Shown piece by piece: positions 19,035 to 27,956 of a stretch of 64,000 nt of DNA. This stretch comes from JBMNFB01 sp050949085 (GTDB taxonomy: Bacteria; Bacillota; UBA994; UBA5500): assembly GCA_050949085.1 (NCBI GenBank), contig JBMNFB010000011.1, positions 62,001 through 126,000 of the forward strand, read 5' to 3'. The first letter of the stretch is position 1. Each line of letters starts with the position of its first letter. The position numbers and the translations under genes are program-made. A model generated the notes under the pieces. It had not been told where the DNA came from. It saw only the letters and a program-made list of their open reading frames with translations, and made no database searches.

Positions 19035-19703
19035 CTACTCGCCCTCTTTCTTTGGTTTGGTCTGGGCCGCAATCTCCGATTCATAACGGAGGCAGCACAT
19101 CAGGCGGCCGCAGAGGCCAGAAATCTTGCTGGGGTTGAGCGACAGGTTCTGTTCCTTGGCCATCTTGATGGATACAGGCGCGAAGTCCCCCAGGAATGTA
19201 GCGCAACAGAGCGGACGCCCGCAGACTCCAACACCGCCTAACATTTTCGCCTCATCCCGCACACCGATCTGACGCAGCTCAATTCTGGTGCGGAAAATGG
19301 AGGCCAGATCCTTGACGAGCTCCCGAAAATCCACCCGCCCATCGGCAGTGAAATAGAAGATGACCTTGCTGCCATCAAAGGTATACTCCACGTCCACGAG
19401 CTTCATCTCCAGGCCATGGGCGGCAATCCGTTCCTGTGCGATGGTGAAGGCGTCAGCCTCCTTGGCGGCATTGTTCTTCACCTTCTGCTCATCGGCGGCC
19501 GTCGCCTTGCGCACCACGGTTTTCAGGGGCATGACCACGTTCTCTTCGGCAATCTCCTTGATGCCGCTGACGACTTCACCATATTCCTGCCCGCGGGCAG
19601 TTTCGACGATCACTGCATCGCCTTTGGACAGGTCTAGATCGGCCGGATCGAAGTGATAAACCTTGCCGGCCCGCTTGAATCTGACACCGACGACTTTGGG
19701 CAA
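19035..19703 (-). CDS. ricT: PSP1/YaaT-family protein (RicT-like)
   Basis: 222-residue PSP1 C-terminal domain protein. In Bacillus YaaT/RicT forms the RicAFT complex that binds iron-sulfur clusters and promotes RNase Y processing, competence and sporulation. Two cysteine groups CGRPLCC and CGRLMCC, typical of the family, are present in the C-terminal half. A TTG start (PKVVGVRFKRAGKVY) 9 bp after GGAGGAG is preferred over a TTG three codons upstream. Follows holB as in Bacillus. Confidence 0.92.
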   Translation of the reverse strand: MPKVVGVRFKRAGKVYHFDPADLDLSKGDAVIVETARGQEYGEVVSGIKEIAEENVVMPLKTVVRKATAADEQKVKNNAAKEADAFTIAQERIAAHGLEMKLVDVEYTFDGSKVIFYFTADGRVDFRELVKDLASIFRTRIELRQIGVRDEAKMLGGVGVCGRPLCCATFLGDFAPVSIKMAKEQNLSLNPSKISGLCGRLMCCLRYESEIAAQTKPKKEGE

Positions 19704-19731
19704 TAAACTCAACTCCTCCCCAGGTGAGGTG

Positions 19732-20574
19732 CTATAGATGATAACAGAGTTGTTCCAGAATCAGTTTCCTATTGGCGCTATGGGCCAGACGACGTTGCAC
19801 GTCGATGATATACTCACAGATTGCCGCCGGATCCCGCCGCTGCTGCCGGGCCAGCCTGTCCAGCGTCTCTATCTCGCTGCTACCCTGGCGACCGGTAGCC
19901 CGCCAGACAAACAGGTCTCGATAGAGCGCCAGCAGCGCAGCCAGAAACCCGTCCAGATCCAGATCCGCAGCATCCAGTTCAATCACATAGCCTGCCCGAT
20001 CCACTAGCGGAGCTTGCAGCAGCCGCTGTAGAAAATCCAGCGCCTGCTCTCGCTGCTGCGGGCTAACCGAGAAGGCGTGACTGGCGCGACGCTGAAAACG
20101 CAGCACCTGGCAGCGCGATTCTATGGTCGGCAAGACTGGCCCGGCTGCCGTCAAGATAAAGATGTCGAACGGAGGCGGTTCCTCCAGAATCAGCAGGAGG
20201 GCGTTGGCAGCCTCAGGTGTCAGCTTTTCCGCTTCTTCGACAATAAACACCCGGTACCTGGCGGAATTAGGGGTCAGCGCCGCCTCGGCAAGCAGGGCCT
20301 TGATCTGAGCCAGTTTGAGGCTAGTCCCGTCCGGCTGCACCCAGCGCAGATCAGGGTGGGTTCCTCGCTCTGCCTGCTGACAGGCCAGGCACTGCCCGCA
20401 GGGCGGCTCCTCCGCCTCACAGAGCAGAGCGGCGGCAAGAACCTCAGCCGCCGACCGCTTACCGGTGCCGGCCGGTCCGGTGAAAAGATAGGCATGGCTA
20501 AACGAGCCCTGCCTGATCTGATTGACCAATACCCGCTGCACTGTCGGCTGCCCCGCCAGTTGCTCCCAGTTCAT
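19732..20574 (-). CDS. holB: DNA polymerase III delta' subunit
   Basis: 280-residue AAA+ clamp-loader subunit. It has a P-loop (GPAGTGKR, about residues 33-40), a four-cysteine zinc module (CEAEEPPCGQCLACQQ), a Walker B-like FIVEEAEKLT and the SRC segment (IESRCQ) of the clamp loader family. Position between darA and yaaT matches the Bacillus tmk-yaaQ-yaaR-holB-yaaT order; the yaaR gene is absent. Confidence 0.94.
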   Translation of the reverse strand: MNWEQLAGQPTVQRVLVNQIRQGSFSHAYLFTGPAGTGKRSAAEVLAAALLCEAEEPPCGQCLACQQAERGTHPDLRWVQPDGTSLKLAQIKALLAEAALTPNSARYRVFIVEEAEKLTPEAANALLLILEEPPPFDIFILTAAGPVLPTIESRCQVLRFQRRASHAFSVSPQQREQALDFLQRLLQAPLVDRAGYVIELDAADLDLDGFLAALLALYRDLFVWRATGRQGSSEIETLDRLARQQRRDPAAICEYIIDVQRRLAHSANRKLILEQLCYHL

Positions 20575-20625
20575 CTATCCACCCCTCTGAAAGTGTTGCT
20601 TGTCCAATAACCAGGCATAAAGGAG

Positions 20626-20650
20626 TAGCCGGGAACTTCAAGCCCGGCTA
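20626..20650 (-). terminator. hairpin between darA and holB
   Basis: An 8-bp inverted repeat (TAGCCGGG / CCCGGCTA) with a 9-nt loop in the 103-bp gap. No U-tract is present. It may be a weak attenuator or a stability hairpin at the darA 3' end. Confidence 0.3.
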
Positions 20651-20677
20651 ACATCTATCGCCAAACCTCTGCAACAT

Positions 20678-21010
20678 CTATACGCGAACGAATTTCTCTA
20701 CGTCCAGAACAAAAATGGTAGCGCCGCCGACCAGCACCTCAATCGGATAAGGGACATAGCTCTCCATAGAATTGCTGCCCACCGGAGCCATCGGCGTAAT
20801 CAGCTGCTCCCGGGCATGGCAGATCTCCTTGATGATCTCCACTACTTTGGGCACATCCTTCACGTCCACACCGATCAGGAGTGTTGTATTCCCTGACTTA
20901 AGGAAGCCGCCGGTGCTGGCGAGCTTGGTGGCGCGATACCCCTTCTCCACCAGGCGCTCAACTAAGCGAACACTATCCTTATCCTGTACAACCGCAACGA
21001 TTAATTTCAT
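20678..21010 (-). CDS. darA: cyclic-di-AMP receptor DarA/PstA (YaaQ family)
   Basis: 110-residue PII-like signalling protein that binds c-di-AMP as a trimer. It shows the KLIVAVVQDKD start, the TGGFLKSGNTTLLIGV segment that supplies part of the ligand pocket, and VGGATIFVLDVEKFVRV at the end. Its start overlaps the tmk 3' end by 32 bp and GGGGG lies upstream of the ATG. Downstream target is unknown for the family. Confidence 0.94.
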   Translation of the reverse strand: MKLIVAVVQDKDSVRLVERLVEKGYRATKLASTGGFLKSGNTTLLIGVDVKDVPKVVEIIKEICHAREQLITPMAPVGSNSMESYVPYPIEVLVGGATIFVLDVEKFVRV

Positions 21011-21650
21011 CGCCTGTTACCCCCTTCCTAGCACTATCCTCCAGGAAACCATCAATCAACTGCATAATCTCCCGATGAACCTCGGGTTTAGGTCGATCAG
21101 CCCGGACGACGCGTACCCGCTCTGGAAACCTGCTCGCGATCGCCTCATAGCCGGAACAGACAAGCCGATAGTACTCCAGACCGCGGTTCTCAAAGCGGTC
21201 GGCCGGCTGATGCTCCCGCTGGCTGCGCGCATATGCCTCCTCGGATGAAAGAAGCAGCAGAATCGTCAGATCTGGCCAGAGGCCACCGGTGGCAACCTCA
21301 TTGATGGCCTGAACCCGGTCCATCCCTAGGCCCAGGGCATATCCCTGATAGACGATGCTGGAATCGATGTAGCGATCACAGAGAACCAGCCCGCCCTGCG
21401 CCAGATATGGCTGAATTCGTTCGTTGACATGCTGCGCCCGCGCCGCTGCCAGGAGCAGCATTTCTGCCGTCGGGCTGATAGGATCTTCCCTGACCATGAG
21501 CAGCGACCGGATCTCGTCACCCAGGGCCGTGCCGCCTGGCTCGCGACTGACCAGGAGCGGGTATCCAGCAGCCGCCAGCTTCTCCGCCGCGAGTCTGATA
21601 TGCGTTGTCTTGCCCGATCCGTCGGGCCCTTCGAATGTTATGAATGGCAT
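20979..21650 (-). CDS. tmk: thymidylate kinase
   Basis: 223-residue kinase making dTDP from dTMP. P-loop GPDGSGKTT (about residues 7-15), the SREPGGT motif and the CDRYIDSSIVYQG motif are intact. The last 11 codons overlap darA in another frame. Gene order decarboxylase-tmk-darA-holB is as in Bacillus. Confidence 0.96.
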   Translation of the reverse strand: MPFITFEGPDGSGKTTHIRLAAEKLAAAGYPLLVSREPGGTALGDEIRSLLMVREDPISPTAEMLLLAAARAQHVNERIQPYLAQGGLVLCDRYIDSSIVYQGYALGLGMDRVQAINEVATGGLWPDLTILLLLSSEEAYARSQREHQPADRFENRGLEYYRLVCSGYEAIASRFPERVRVVRADRPKPEVHREIMQLIDGFLEDSARKGVTGDEINRCGCTG

Positions 21651-21673
21651 TTTATCATTCCTGACTGCATGTT

Positions 21674-23083
21674 TTATCTGTCGTCTACGATGGCCCAGGT
21701 CTGCTGCTGCAGCCCATTCAGGTGACCGCCAATCCGCTCTATCGTCTCTGCATACTCCAGCAGCTCCGCCGTAATCAGCTCACCAGGATGGACGAGCGGA
21801 ATCCCCGGCGGATAGGCATAGACTGGGCGCGCCGCTACCTTCCCCTGCGCCTCTCTGGCGGCCATCCAGCGGGTTGGAGCCAGATAAGCCTGGCGGGGCC
21901 GGAGTATCAGGGGCGGGATGGGCGGCTGCGCTGGCGGCTCTGGGAGCGGCCGCTGCTGCGGTAGTTCCTGCAGCGCCTTCACCAGAGGGGTATGATCCGC
22001 TTCGGCGTCGCCTACCGTCAGCATCAGCAGGATGCTATTGTATTTGGCCATTTCAACGTGAATCCCCTTGTTGGCCAGATGATCAGCTACCTTCCAGCCG
22101 ATATAGCCCATCGGCCCCGTCAGGAGACAAATCTTCAGCGGATCCTGCCGAAGCCCTGCGGCGGCAGGTGGCTGCCAGACCACAAACCCGGTGTTAGCCT
22201 CGATGTCTGCCGCCAGTTGCTGCGCCCGGGCGATAGCCTGTCCCAGCAACCTGAAGCCAGCTGTCTCCATTTCCAGCCGGGCCAGGTCCAGAGAACCCAG
22301 CAGCAGCCACGACGGGCTGGTGCTCTGGAGCAGGTTCAGCCTGCTCCTGACGGCTTCGTCTGCCATGTCCGCTGACAACCGATGGATCCAGGCCGCCCCA
22401 GTGAGCGCTGATAATGTCTTGTGCGCGCTCTGCACCACCAGATCAGCCTGACTGGTGACGGCTGACGGCGGCAGGGAGGGGTGAAAATGGAGGTGTGCTC
22501 CGTGCGCCTCATCGACGATCACCGTCGATCCAGCAGCGCGACAGGCAGCGGTGAGAGGCGTCAGATCCAGCGTCACCCCCTCGTAAGTCGGGTGAACCAG
22601 AACTACGGCCTGGGTTTCAGGTGTCAGCGACTGCCGCACGGCTGATTCGCTCACGCTGATCTGGATCCCCGCGTGTTCCGGCACGGGCAGGAAACGTGGC
22701 AGCAGATCGCCGAGAACTAGACCCGAAACAAGTGACTTATGTACGTTGCGCGGCAGCAGGACCTGATCGCCAGGCTGGGTGCAGGCCAGCAGAGAGGCAA
22801 TCAGTCCGGCAGACGAGCCGTTGGTGGTAAAGTATGTGGCCCTGACGCCATACAGTCTGGCCGTCAGCGCTTCTGCCTCTGCGATGGGGCCGTCCGGGGC
22901 GTGGAGACTGTCCAGCGGCCTCACCTCAGTCTGGTCGGAGGCCAGCGCCGCCCGCCCCAGCCAGTTCTCCAACAGAGAACCGGAGCGCCGCTTATGGCCA
23001 GGCATGTGCAGCGCGGCCACCTCTGTCTGCGCTAGCTGCTGCAACGCTTCGATAATCGGTGCGCTTCCGGGAGGATAAGGCAT
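21674..23083 (-). CDS. Orn/Lys/Arg decarboxylase family protein (YaaO-like)
   Basis: 469-residue fold-type I PLP enzyme. The N-terminus has the MPGHKR segment, the middle has IVDEAHGAH (aspartate binding the pyridine nitrogen) and SAHKTLSALTG (Schiff-base lysine). The start MPYPPGSAPII is chosen because AGGAG lies upstream; the frame is open for 21 more codons. Substrate (arginine, lysine or ornithine) cannot be decided. It lies next to tmk as does Bacillus yaaO. Confidence 0.88.
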   Translation of the reverse strand: MPYPPGSAPIIEALQQLAQTEVAALHMPGHKRRSGSLLENWLGRAALASDQTEVRPLDSLHAPDGPIAEAEALTARLYGVRATYFTTNGSSAGLIASLLACTQPGDQVLLPRNVHKSLVSGLVLGDLLPRFLPVPEHAGIQISVSESAVRQSLTPETQAVVLVHPTYEGVTLDLTPLTAACRAAGSTVIVDEAHGAHLHFHPSLPPSAVTSQADLVVQSAHKTLSALTGAAWIHRLSADMADEAVRSRLNLLQSTSPSWLLLGSLDLARLEMETAGFRLLGQAIARAQQLAADIEANTGFVVWQPPAAAGLRQDPLKICLLTGPMGYIGWKVADHLANKGIHVEMAKYNSILLMLTVGDAEADHTPLVKALQELPQQRPLPEPPAQPPIPPLILRPRQAYLAPTRWMAAREAQGKVAARPVYAYPPGIPLVHPGELITAELLEYAETIERIGGHLNGLQQQTWAIVDDR

Positions 23084-23161
23084 ACAAATACTCCTGTCGT
23101 TATCAGAATAGTAATTAAGTATACCATATCTGGGTATCTGCTTCAACCGAGCGAGGGATGG

Positions 23162-23356
23162 TCAACGTTTTTCAGCCGCAGCAGGGTTCTGCCAGAGCTG
23201 CTTTAGTTGCCGCACGATCAGCGCATAGCGTTCTTCATCAGCCTCAGTCTGGATAATCTCCCGTTCGCACTCCATACAGATCAGGTTTCCCAGGATGACT
23301 AGCCCCGCCTCAGCGGACTTGCCGCAGATGATGCACCGCTGTTTACCGCTATCCAT
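23162..23356 (-). CDS. csfB: sigma-G inhibitor Gin (CsfB family)
   Basis: 64-residue zinc-finger protein: CIICGK near the N-terminus and CMECE about 18 residues later form the CxxC-CxxC pair of the Gin family. In Bacillus CsfB blocks premature sigma-G activity during sporulation. Start ATG (MDSGKQ) has GGGG upstream; a GTG three codons earlier is possible. Its place before the decarboxylase gene matches the Bacillus csfB-yaaO region and supports a spore-forming host. Confidence 0.82.
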   Translation of the reverse strand: MDSGKQRCIICGKSAEAGLVILGNLICMECEREIIQTEADEERYALIVRQLKQLWQNPAAAEKR

Positions 23357-23457
23357 GCTCTCCACCCCATTTCATCTGATCCTATCACTGCAGTATATCC
23401 AGTTGTGGGGTAATCCGTACCAGAGCCGCCGCAGGGCGCCCGCCTGCTGGCTCCAGA

Positions 23458-24456
23458 TCAGCGAGAGAGAATGTCTATCAAACGCCAAAGCTCGTCTCCC
23501 TCAGGCGGCTGCACAGCTTCGCGGCTGCCGTCGCTGCGCAACAGGTAGCGCTCAGGGCCAGGCTCGAACTTGCCAACCACACTGGCCGGGATGCCTGCCC
23601 CCACGAGATCTGCCACCAGGGGCTGCGGATCGGGCGTAGCGATCAGGAGAGTACCGCTGGAAATGAGGCGCAACGGGTCGATGCCATACTCTGCGGCCAG
23701 GAGGCGGGTCGCCGGATGCAGCACCAGCTGATCTTCGTAGACGACGAAACCGAGCTCCGCCCCGGCTGCCATTTCAAAAATGGCGCCCAGAACACCGCCT
23801 TCGGTGGCATCATGCATCGAGCGTACACCCCGCGATACCGCCAGCCTGGCTTCTGGCACGACACTGATCAACTGCGACAGCTCGCGCGCTGCGCTGAGCA
23901 GCGCCTCGCCCCCTGGCGCTTCGATGGCCTGCGGGAAATCCCAGGCGACGATGGACGTACCCTCCAGCCCGACATATTTCGTGGCGACCAGGGCGTCGCC
24001 GGGCTGAATCAAGCTGTTGGTCAGCGGGCGCGCGGCCGCCGTACGGCCAATAACGGTGGTTGAGATGACCGGCTGGTTAACTGCGGCAGTAAACTCGGTG
24101 TGACCACCGACGATCTCTACGTTCACTTCGGCTGCTGCCTCCTCGGCATCAGCGACGATGGTCTGGACAGTCGACGAGGGAGTTCCGACAGGCAGGAGAA
24201 TTGTCAAGAGGACAGCCACCGGATCAGCGCCCCCGGCCGCCACGTCGTTACAGGATATATGCACGGCCAGCCATCCGGCTCTGGCTGCTGCGCCAGTGAT
24301 CGGGTCTGTGGAGATCACACAGAGATCACCCTCCAGCTGCAGGAAGGCGCAGTCTTCGCCTAAGGCCGCAGTGACCATCACCTCTGGTCGGCGCCGTTCC
24401 AGCTGACTGAACACAAGATGATGCAAGGCCTCTGGCCGCAATTTGCCTGCTTGCAT
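23458..24456 (-). CDS. AIR synthase-related protein (HypE/ThiL-like ATP-binding fold)
   Basis: 332 residues with the PurM/HypE/SelD fold. Visible elements are ALGEDCAFL and VISTDPIT (ATP-binding strand), HISCNDVAAGGADPVAVL, and the C-terminal MHDATEGGVLGAIFEMA block typical of HypE. HypE proteins end with a catalytic cysteine (PRIC); this one ends DILSR, so it is probably not a hydrogenase maturation HypE. No hyp genes are adjacent. Start MQAGKLRPEAL follows AGGGGGG. Confidence 0.75.
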   Translation of the reverse strand: MQAGKLRPEALHHLVFSQLERRRPEVMVTAALGEDCAFLQLEGDLCVISTDPITGAAARAGWLAVHISCNDVAAGGADPVAVLLTILLPVGTPSSTVQTIVADAEEAAAEVNVEIVGGHTEFTAAVNQPVISTTVIGRTAAARPLTNSLIQPGDALVATKYVGLEGTSIVAWDFPQAIEAPGGEALLSAARELSQLISVVPEARLAVSRGVRSMHDATEGGVLGAIFEMAAGAELGFVVYEDQLVLHPATRLLAAEYGIDPLRLISSGTLLIATPDPQPLVADLVGAGIPASVVGKFEPGPERYLLRSDGSREAVQPPEGDELWRLIDILSR

Positions 24457-24631
24457 GAGAATGCCCCCCTTCTGCTTCATTCTAGCACGCCACCTGGACA
24501 AAACCTATGTATCCGGCTTAAAAACTGCCTGCGCACCGCAAACTAGGCAGGAAAGCCGTCATCGCTGGCCAACAGTTAACTCAGGGCAGAAGTGCTCTGC
24601 ATTTTCAGTATGTTGGCGGGAGGAATATAAC

Positions 24632-25777
24632 GTGATCACGATTTTGAAGAACGCAAACATCTACAGCCCAGAGCCTATCGGCAAGCGCGATATTCTGATC
24701 CTGCTGGATCGGATTGCCCATATTGCCGACACGATCAACCCTCCCCAGGGTCTGGGGGAGGTGCAGGTTGTCGATCTGGAGGGGGCCCGCGTCGTGCCGG
24801 GCTTCATCGATCAGCATGTGCATGTGATCGGTGGAGGCGGTGAGGGTGGTCCGACTACACGCACCCCGGAGATCCAGCTAACCCAGCTGACGACGGCCGG
24901 CGTTACCACCGTGGTCGGCTGCCTGGGTACCGATGGAACCACAAGGCACGTGAATGCTTTGCTGGCCAAGACGCGCGCTCTGGAAGCCGAGGGCATCACC
25001 GCCTTCATGTACACCGGAGCCTACGAAGTGCCGACGAGAACCATCACTGACAACGTGCGCAATGATCTGGTGCTGATTGACAAGGTTATCGGCGTCGGCG
25101 AGATTGCCATCTCCGATCACCGCTCGGCGCAGCCTGACGTAGCCGACCTGCGCAAGCTGGCGGCAGAGGCCCGCGTCGGCGGCCTGCTGGGCGGCAAACC
25201 CGGCCTCTTCCACTTCCATGTCGGCGCCGGACCGCGAGGCATTCAGCCGATCTTCGATATTCTGGAGAGCACCGAGCTGCCGATCTCCATGTTTACGCCG
25301 ACGCACATGAACCGCAACCAGGCTCTGCTGCAGCAGGGTGCCCGGTTCGCCCGTCAGGGCGGCGTGGTCGACATCACATCCGGCCCGAATGCACATAAGG
25401 GAATTCTCCAGCTGGTTAACGAGTACAACATTTCCCTGGACAACATCACCATCAGCTCGGACGGGAATGGCAGCATGCCCCGGTTTGACCGCGAGGGCAA
25501 ACTGGTTGGTCTGGGCGTTGGTTCGGTGCGGGCAAACTTCGATACGCTGCGCGATGTGATGCTCAAAGGGCATGTGCCGATGGAAGATGCGCTGAAGCTC
25601 CTGACGACCAATGTGGCACGCAACCTCTTGCTGCAGGGGCGGAAGGGCTGCATCGAGATCGGTGCGGACGCCGATCTGGTCGTGCTCTCCGATGACCTGG
25701 AGATCGCCCAGGTCTGGGCGCGCGGACGCCAGATGGTGGCCGATGGGCAGGCAATCGTCAAGGGGACATTTGAATAA
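24632..25777 (+). CDS. iadA: isoaspartyl dipeptidase (beta-aspartyl peptidase)
   Basis: 381-residue amidohydrolase-fold zinc peptidase that cleaves isoaspartyl dipeptides arising from protein ageing. The GFIDQHVHVIGGGGEGG segment (metal-binding HxH) closely follows IadA, with later metal ligands in HFHVGAG and THMNRN and the SSDGNGSMP block near the C-terminus. GTG start with GGGAGG 8 bp upstream; the frame upstream is open but lies outside the family. Divergent from the AIR synthase-like gene. Confidence 0.92.
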   Translation: MITILKNANIYSPEPIGKRDILILLDRIAHIADTINPPQGLGEVQVVDLEGARVVPGFIDQHVHVIGGGGEGGPTTRTPEIQLTQLTTAGVTTVVGCLGTDGTTRHVNALLAKTRALEAEGITAFMYTGAYEVPTRTITDNVRNDLVLIDKVIGVGEIAISDHRSAQPDVADLRKLAAEARVGGLLGGKPGLFHFHVGAGPRGIQPIFDILESTELPISMFTPTHMNRNQALLQQGARFARQGGVVDITSGPNAHKGILQLVNEYNISLDNITISSDGNGSMPRFDREGKLVGLGVGSVRANFDTLRDVMLKGHVPMEDALKLLTTNVARNLLLQGRKGCIEIGADADLVVLSDDLEIAQVWARGRQMVADGQAIVKGTFE

Positions 25778-25792
25778 ATCAACTGCAGTGCA

Positions 25793-25825
25793 AAAAGGAG
25801 CTGATGCCTGAGCAAGGCTCCTTTT
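25793..25825 (+). terminator. terminator after iadA
   Basis: AAAAGGAGC pairs with GCTCCTTTT across a 15-nt loop, giving a stem with a T-rich 3' arm on the plus strand 16 bp after the iadA stop codon. Confidence 0.7.
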
Positions 25826-25907
25826 CTCAGCCAGGGCACACCCGCTCCGGCGCTGCGATGTCATCCAGGTGATGCCCTGTCAACGCTCAAACATGTCACT
25901 AATGATC

Positions 25908-25941
25908 AAGTGCTCCCTGCGAAAACAACCAGGGAGCACTT
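25908..25941 (-). terminator. hairpin downstream of the MATE gene
   Basis: A 12-bp perfect stem AAGTGCTCCCTG / CAGGGAGCACTT with a 10-nt A-rich loop lies 30 bp past the MATE stop codon in a convergent gap. It lacks a strong U-tract but is the best terminator candidate for the minus-strand gene. Confidence 0.55.
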
Positions 25942-25970
25942 GCGTTCTTCAAACCCTTGGCTAGTTTATC

Positions 25971-27368
25971 TCATGCCGCGTCCAGCGCGGTGTTTTCCTT
26001 CCATTTCCCCTGGCGATAACGCCAGGCGCTGAGCAAAAAGCGCACGACGAGATCAATCACCATCGCCAGCCAGACGCCGACGATGCCCATGCCGAGACCT
26101 TTGCTGAAGACAAAGGAAAGCGGCAGGCGGATTCCCCAGAGGCCGAGGCCACCGATAAACATGGGAGCCCTGGTGTCGCCGGCACCGCGCAGGGCACCGT
26201 TGAGAATCCCCGAGATCAGCTGGGGCAGTTGCACCCAGCCCATCATCCGCAGGTAGATGGCACCCAGCCGGATCACTTCCGGCTCCTTGGTCAGCTGGCT
26301 GAGAATCTGGGTAGGAAAGACGATCAACGCCCCGCCGGTGACGCAGGTGAGCGCGATTCCCCACTTACTGATCTCCCTCACGTAGCGTTCGGCCAGCACC
26401 CGATCGCGGGCGCCGAGACTCTGCCCCACAAAGGCGGTCACGGCGATTCCAAAACCGGCCATGGGCATATAAGACAGCGACTCGGCGTTAAGGCCCAACT
26501 GATGGGCGGCCAGCGCGTCGGTGCCAAACTCCACGATCAGACCCATGAGGATAATGGTGGCCGCCTGCCAGAAAAGAGATTCGAGAGCGGCCGGCACGCC
26601 GACGACCAGAATGCGTTTGATCTCGGCCAGGTCCACCTGCCACCGCTGGCGGAGCCTAAGGCCAATGCTAAGCGTTGGGCGGGTGAGAACATAGAGGGCC
26701 AGCACCGCACCGATCATCTGCGAGAGGCACATCGACAGGGCTGCGCCCTGCATGCCCAGCGGCGGCACCCCCAAGAACCCGTAGATAAGGATGAAATTGA
26801 GGATGACATTCAATACATTGACAACGAAAGCTACCAGCATCGGTGTTCTGGTGTTGCCTAAGCCGCGCAGGATGGCGCCAACCACCTGCATCACCGCCAT
26901 AAAGGGCATTCCCCAGACGGCCAGCCGCAGGAAGACGTAGGCGCTCTGGAGCAGTTCCGGTTCAGGATCAAACAGCGTCGCCAGAATCGGCTCCGCCAGG
27001 ATCCAGATCGCAACGGTCAGGGCGATTACCAGACTGGAGCCCAGCAGCAGAGCTTGGCGGGCGGTGCGCTGCGCCGCTGCCAGGTTGCGCGAACCGATGG
27101 CACGGGCGATCAAGACAGTGGTTCCAGTGCCGATGGCCGAAAAGATGGCCCAGATAATCTGCGTAATTCGTGAACTCAGGCCTACGGCTGCGACTGCCTC
27201 GGCACCAATCCGGCCCACCATGCCTGTAGCCACGATGCCTACCAGCATCTGCAGCACGGCCTCAATCGTCGCTGGCCAGACCATGCGCAGGATGTTGCGC
27301 CTCAACTCGCTTTGGGATATCGACTGTTCTATCGTTGCTGCTTCCTCTACCTGGCTAATCGCCCCCAT
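25971..27368 (-). CDS. MATE family multidrug/Na+ antiporter
   Basis: 465-residue membrane protein with about 12 hydrophobic segments and the two-fold MATE repeat; each half has the conserved GxxxxxxxxARAIGSRN or VGQSLGARDR type motif (after TM3 and TM9). It likely exports cationic compounds using a Na+ or H+ gradient. GGAGGT lies before the ATG. The substrate cannot be predicted. Monocistronic. Confidence 0.9.
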   Translation of the reverse strand: MGAISQVEEAATIEQSISQSELRRNILRMVWPATIEAVLQMLVGIVATGMVGRIGAEAVAAVGLSSRITQIIWAIFSAIGTGTTVLIARAIGSRNLAAAQRTARQALLLGSSLVIALTVAIWILAEPILATLFDPEPELLQSAYVFLRLAVWGMPFMAVMQVVGAILRGLGNTRTPMLVAFVVNVLNVILNFILIYGFLGVPPLGMQGAALSMCLSQMIGAVLALYVLTRPTLSIGLRLRQRWQVDLAEIKRILVVGVPAALESLFWQAATIILMGLIVEFGTDALAAHQLGLNAESLSYMPMAGFGIAVTAFVGQSLGARDRVLAERYVREISKWGIALTCVTGGALIVFPTQILSQLTKEPEVIRLGAIYLRMMGWVQLPQLISGILNGALRGAGDTRAPMFIGGLGLWGIRLPLSFVFSKGLGMGIVGVWLAMVIDLVVRFLLSAWRYRQGKWKENTALDAA

Positions 27369-27524
27369 GTCAGTCCACCTCCACAGCTGAATCGTAATCG
27401 GTGCATACTGAGCTATTATAGCATCGAAGGCTGGACCGAGTGAGTTGAGCCAATGCGTGTTTCAGGCCAAAGCAGCCGCCGATCTACACATTGCTCAGGC
27501 GTACGGCGAGTTGCGTCTCTCCCT

Positions 27525-27953
27525 CTAAACGCGGTAGCGGGTGATCTCCTCGCAGTACTCGCAGGCGTACTCCTTAGTTTCGGCATTGACCAGAGTGAAA
27601 CGCGGCTCCACATAGGTATCGGAATTGGTGACGCAGCGCGGATTGCCGCACTGGAACAGCCCGCGCACCTCGCGCGGGATCTCCACCCGATACTTGCTGA
27701 TGATCTTGCCGCCTTCAATGATATTGACGGTGATGCCGGGGTCGATCAGGCCCACCATGGCCAGGTCGAGGTCGCGGATGTTCTGGATCTTGATGATGTC
27801 CTTCTTCGTCAACCGGACCGAGGGAACGCTCATCAGCAACACCACCGGCTGATCCACGGCAGCCAGATTAAGCTTGTCAAAAATCTTGAGGCCGTTGCCC
27901 GATGTGATATGGTCGAGGACGATGCCCTCGGAGATCTCCGTTACTTCCATCAT
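27525..27953 (-). CDS. pyrI: aspartate carbamoyltransferase regulatory subunit
   Basis: 142-residue PyrI. The N-terminal allosteric nucleotide-binding domain (GIVLDHITSGNGLKIFDKL) is followed by a zinc domain with ligands CxxxxC (CGNPRC) and CxxC (CEYC). PyrI makes ATCase responsive to CTP/ATP. It follows pyrB by 3 bp. Most Bacillus ATCases lack PyrI, but it occurs in many Clostridia. Confidence 0.96.
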   Translation of the reverse strand: MMEVTEISEGIVLDHITSGNGLKIFDKLNLAAVDQPVVLLMSVPSVRLTKKDIIKIQNIRDLDLAMVGLIDPGITVNIIEGGKIISKYRVEIPREVRGLFQCGNPRCVTNSDTYVEPRFTLVNAETKEYACEYCEEITRYRV

Positions 27954-27956
27954 CGC

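Noticed and set aside
23458..24456. hypE hydrogenase maturation gene
   Set aside because: The C-terminal catalytic cysteine motif is missing and no hyp genes are near, so only a HypE-like fold is claimed.
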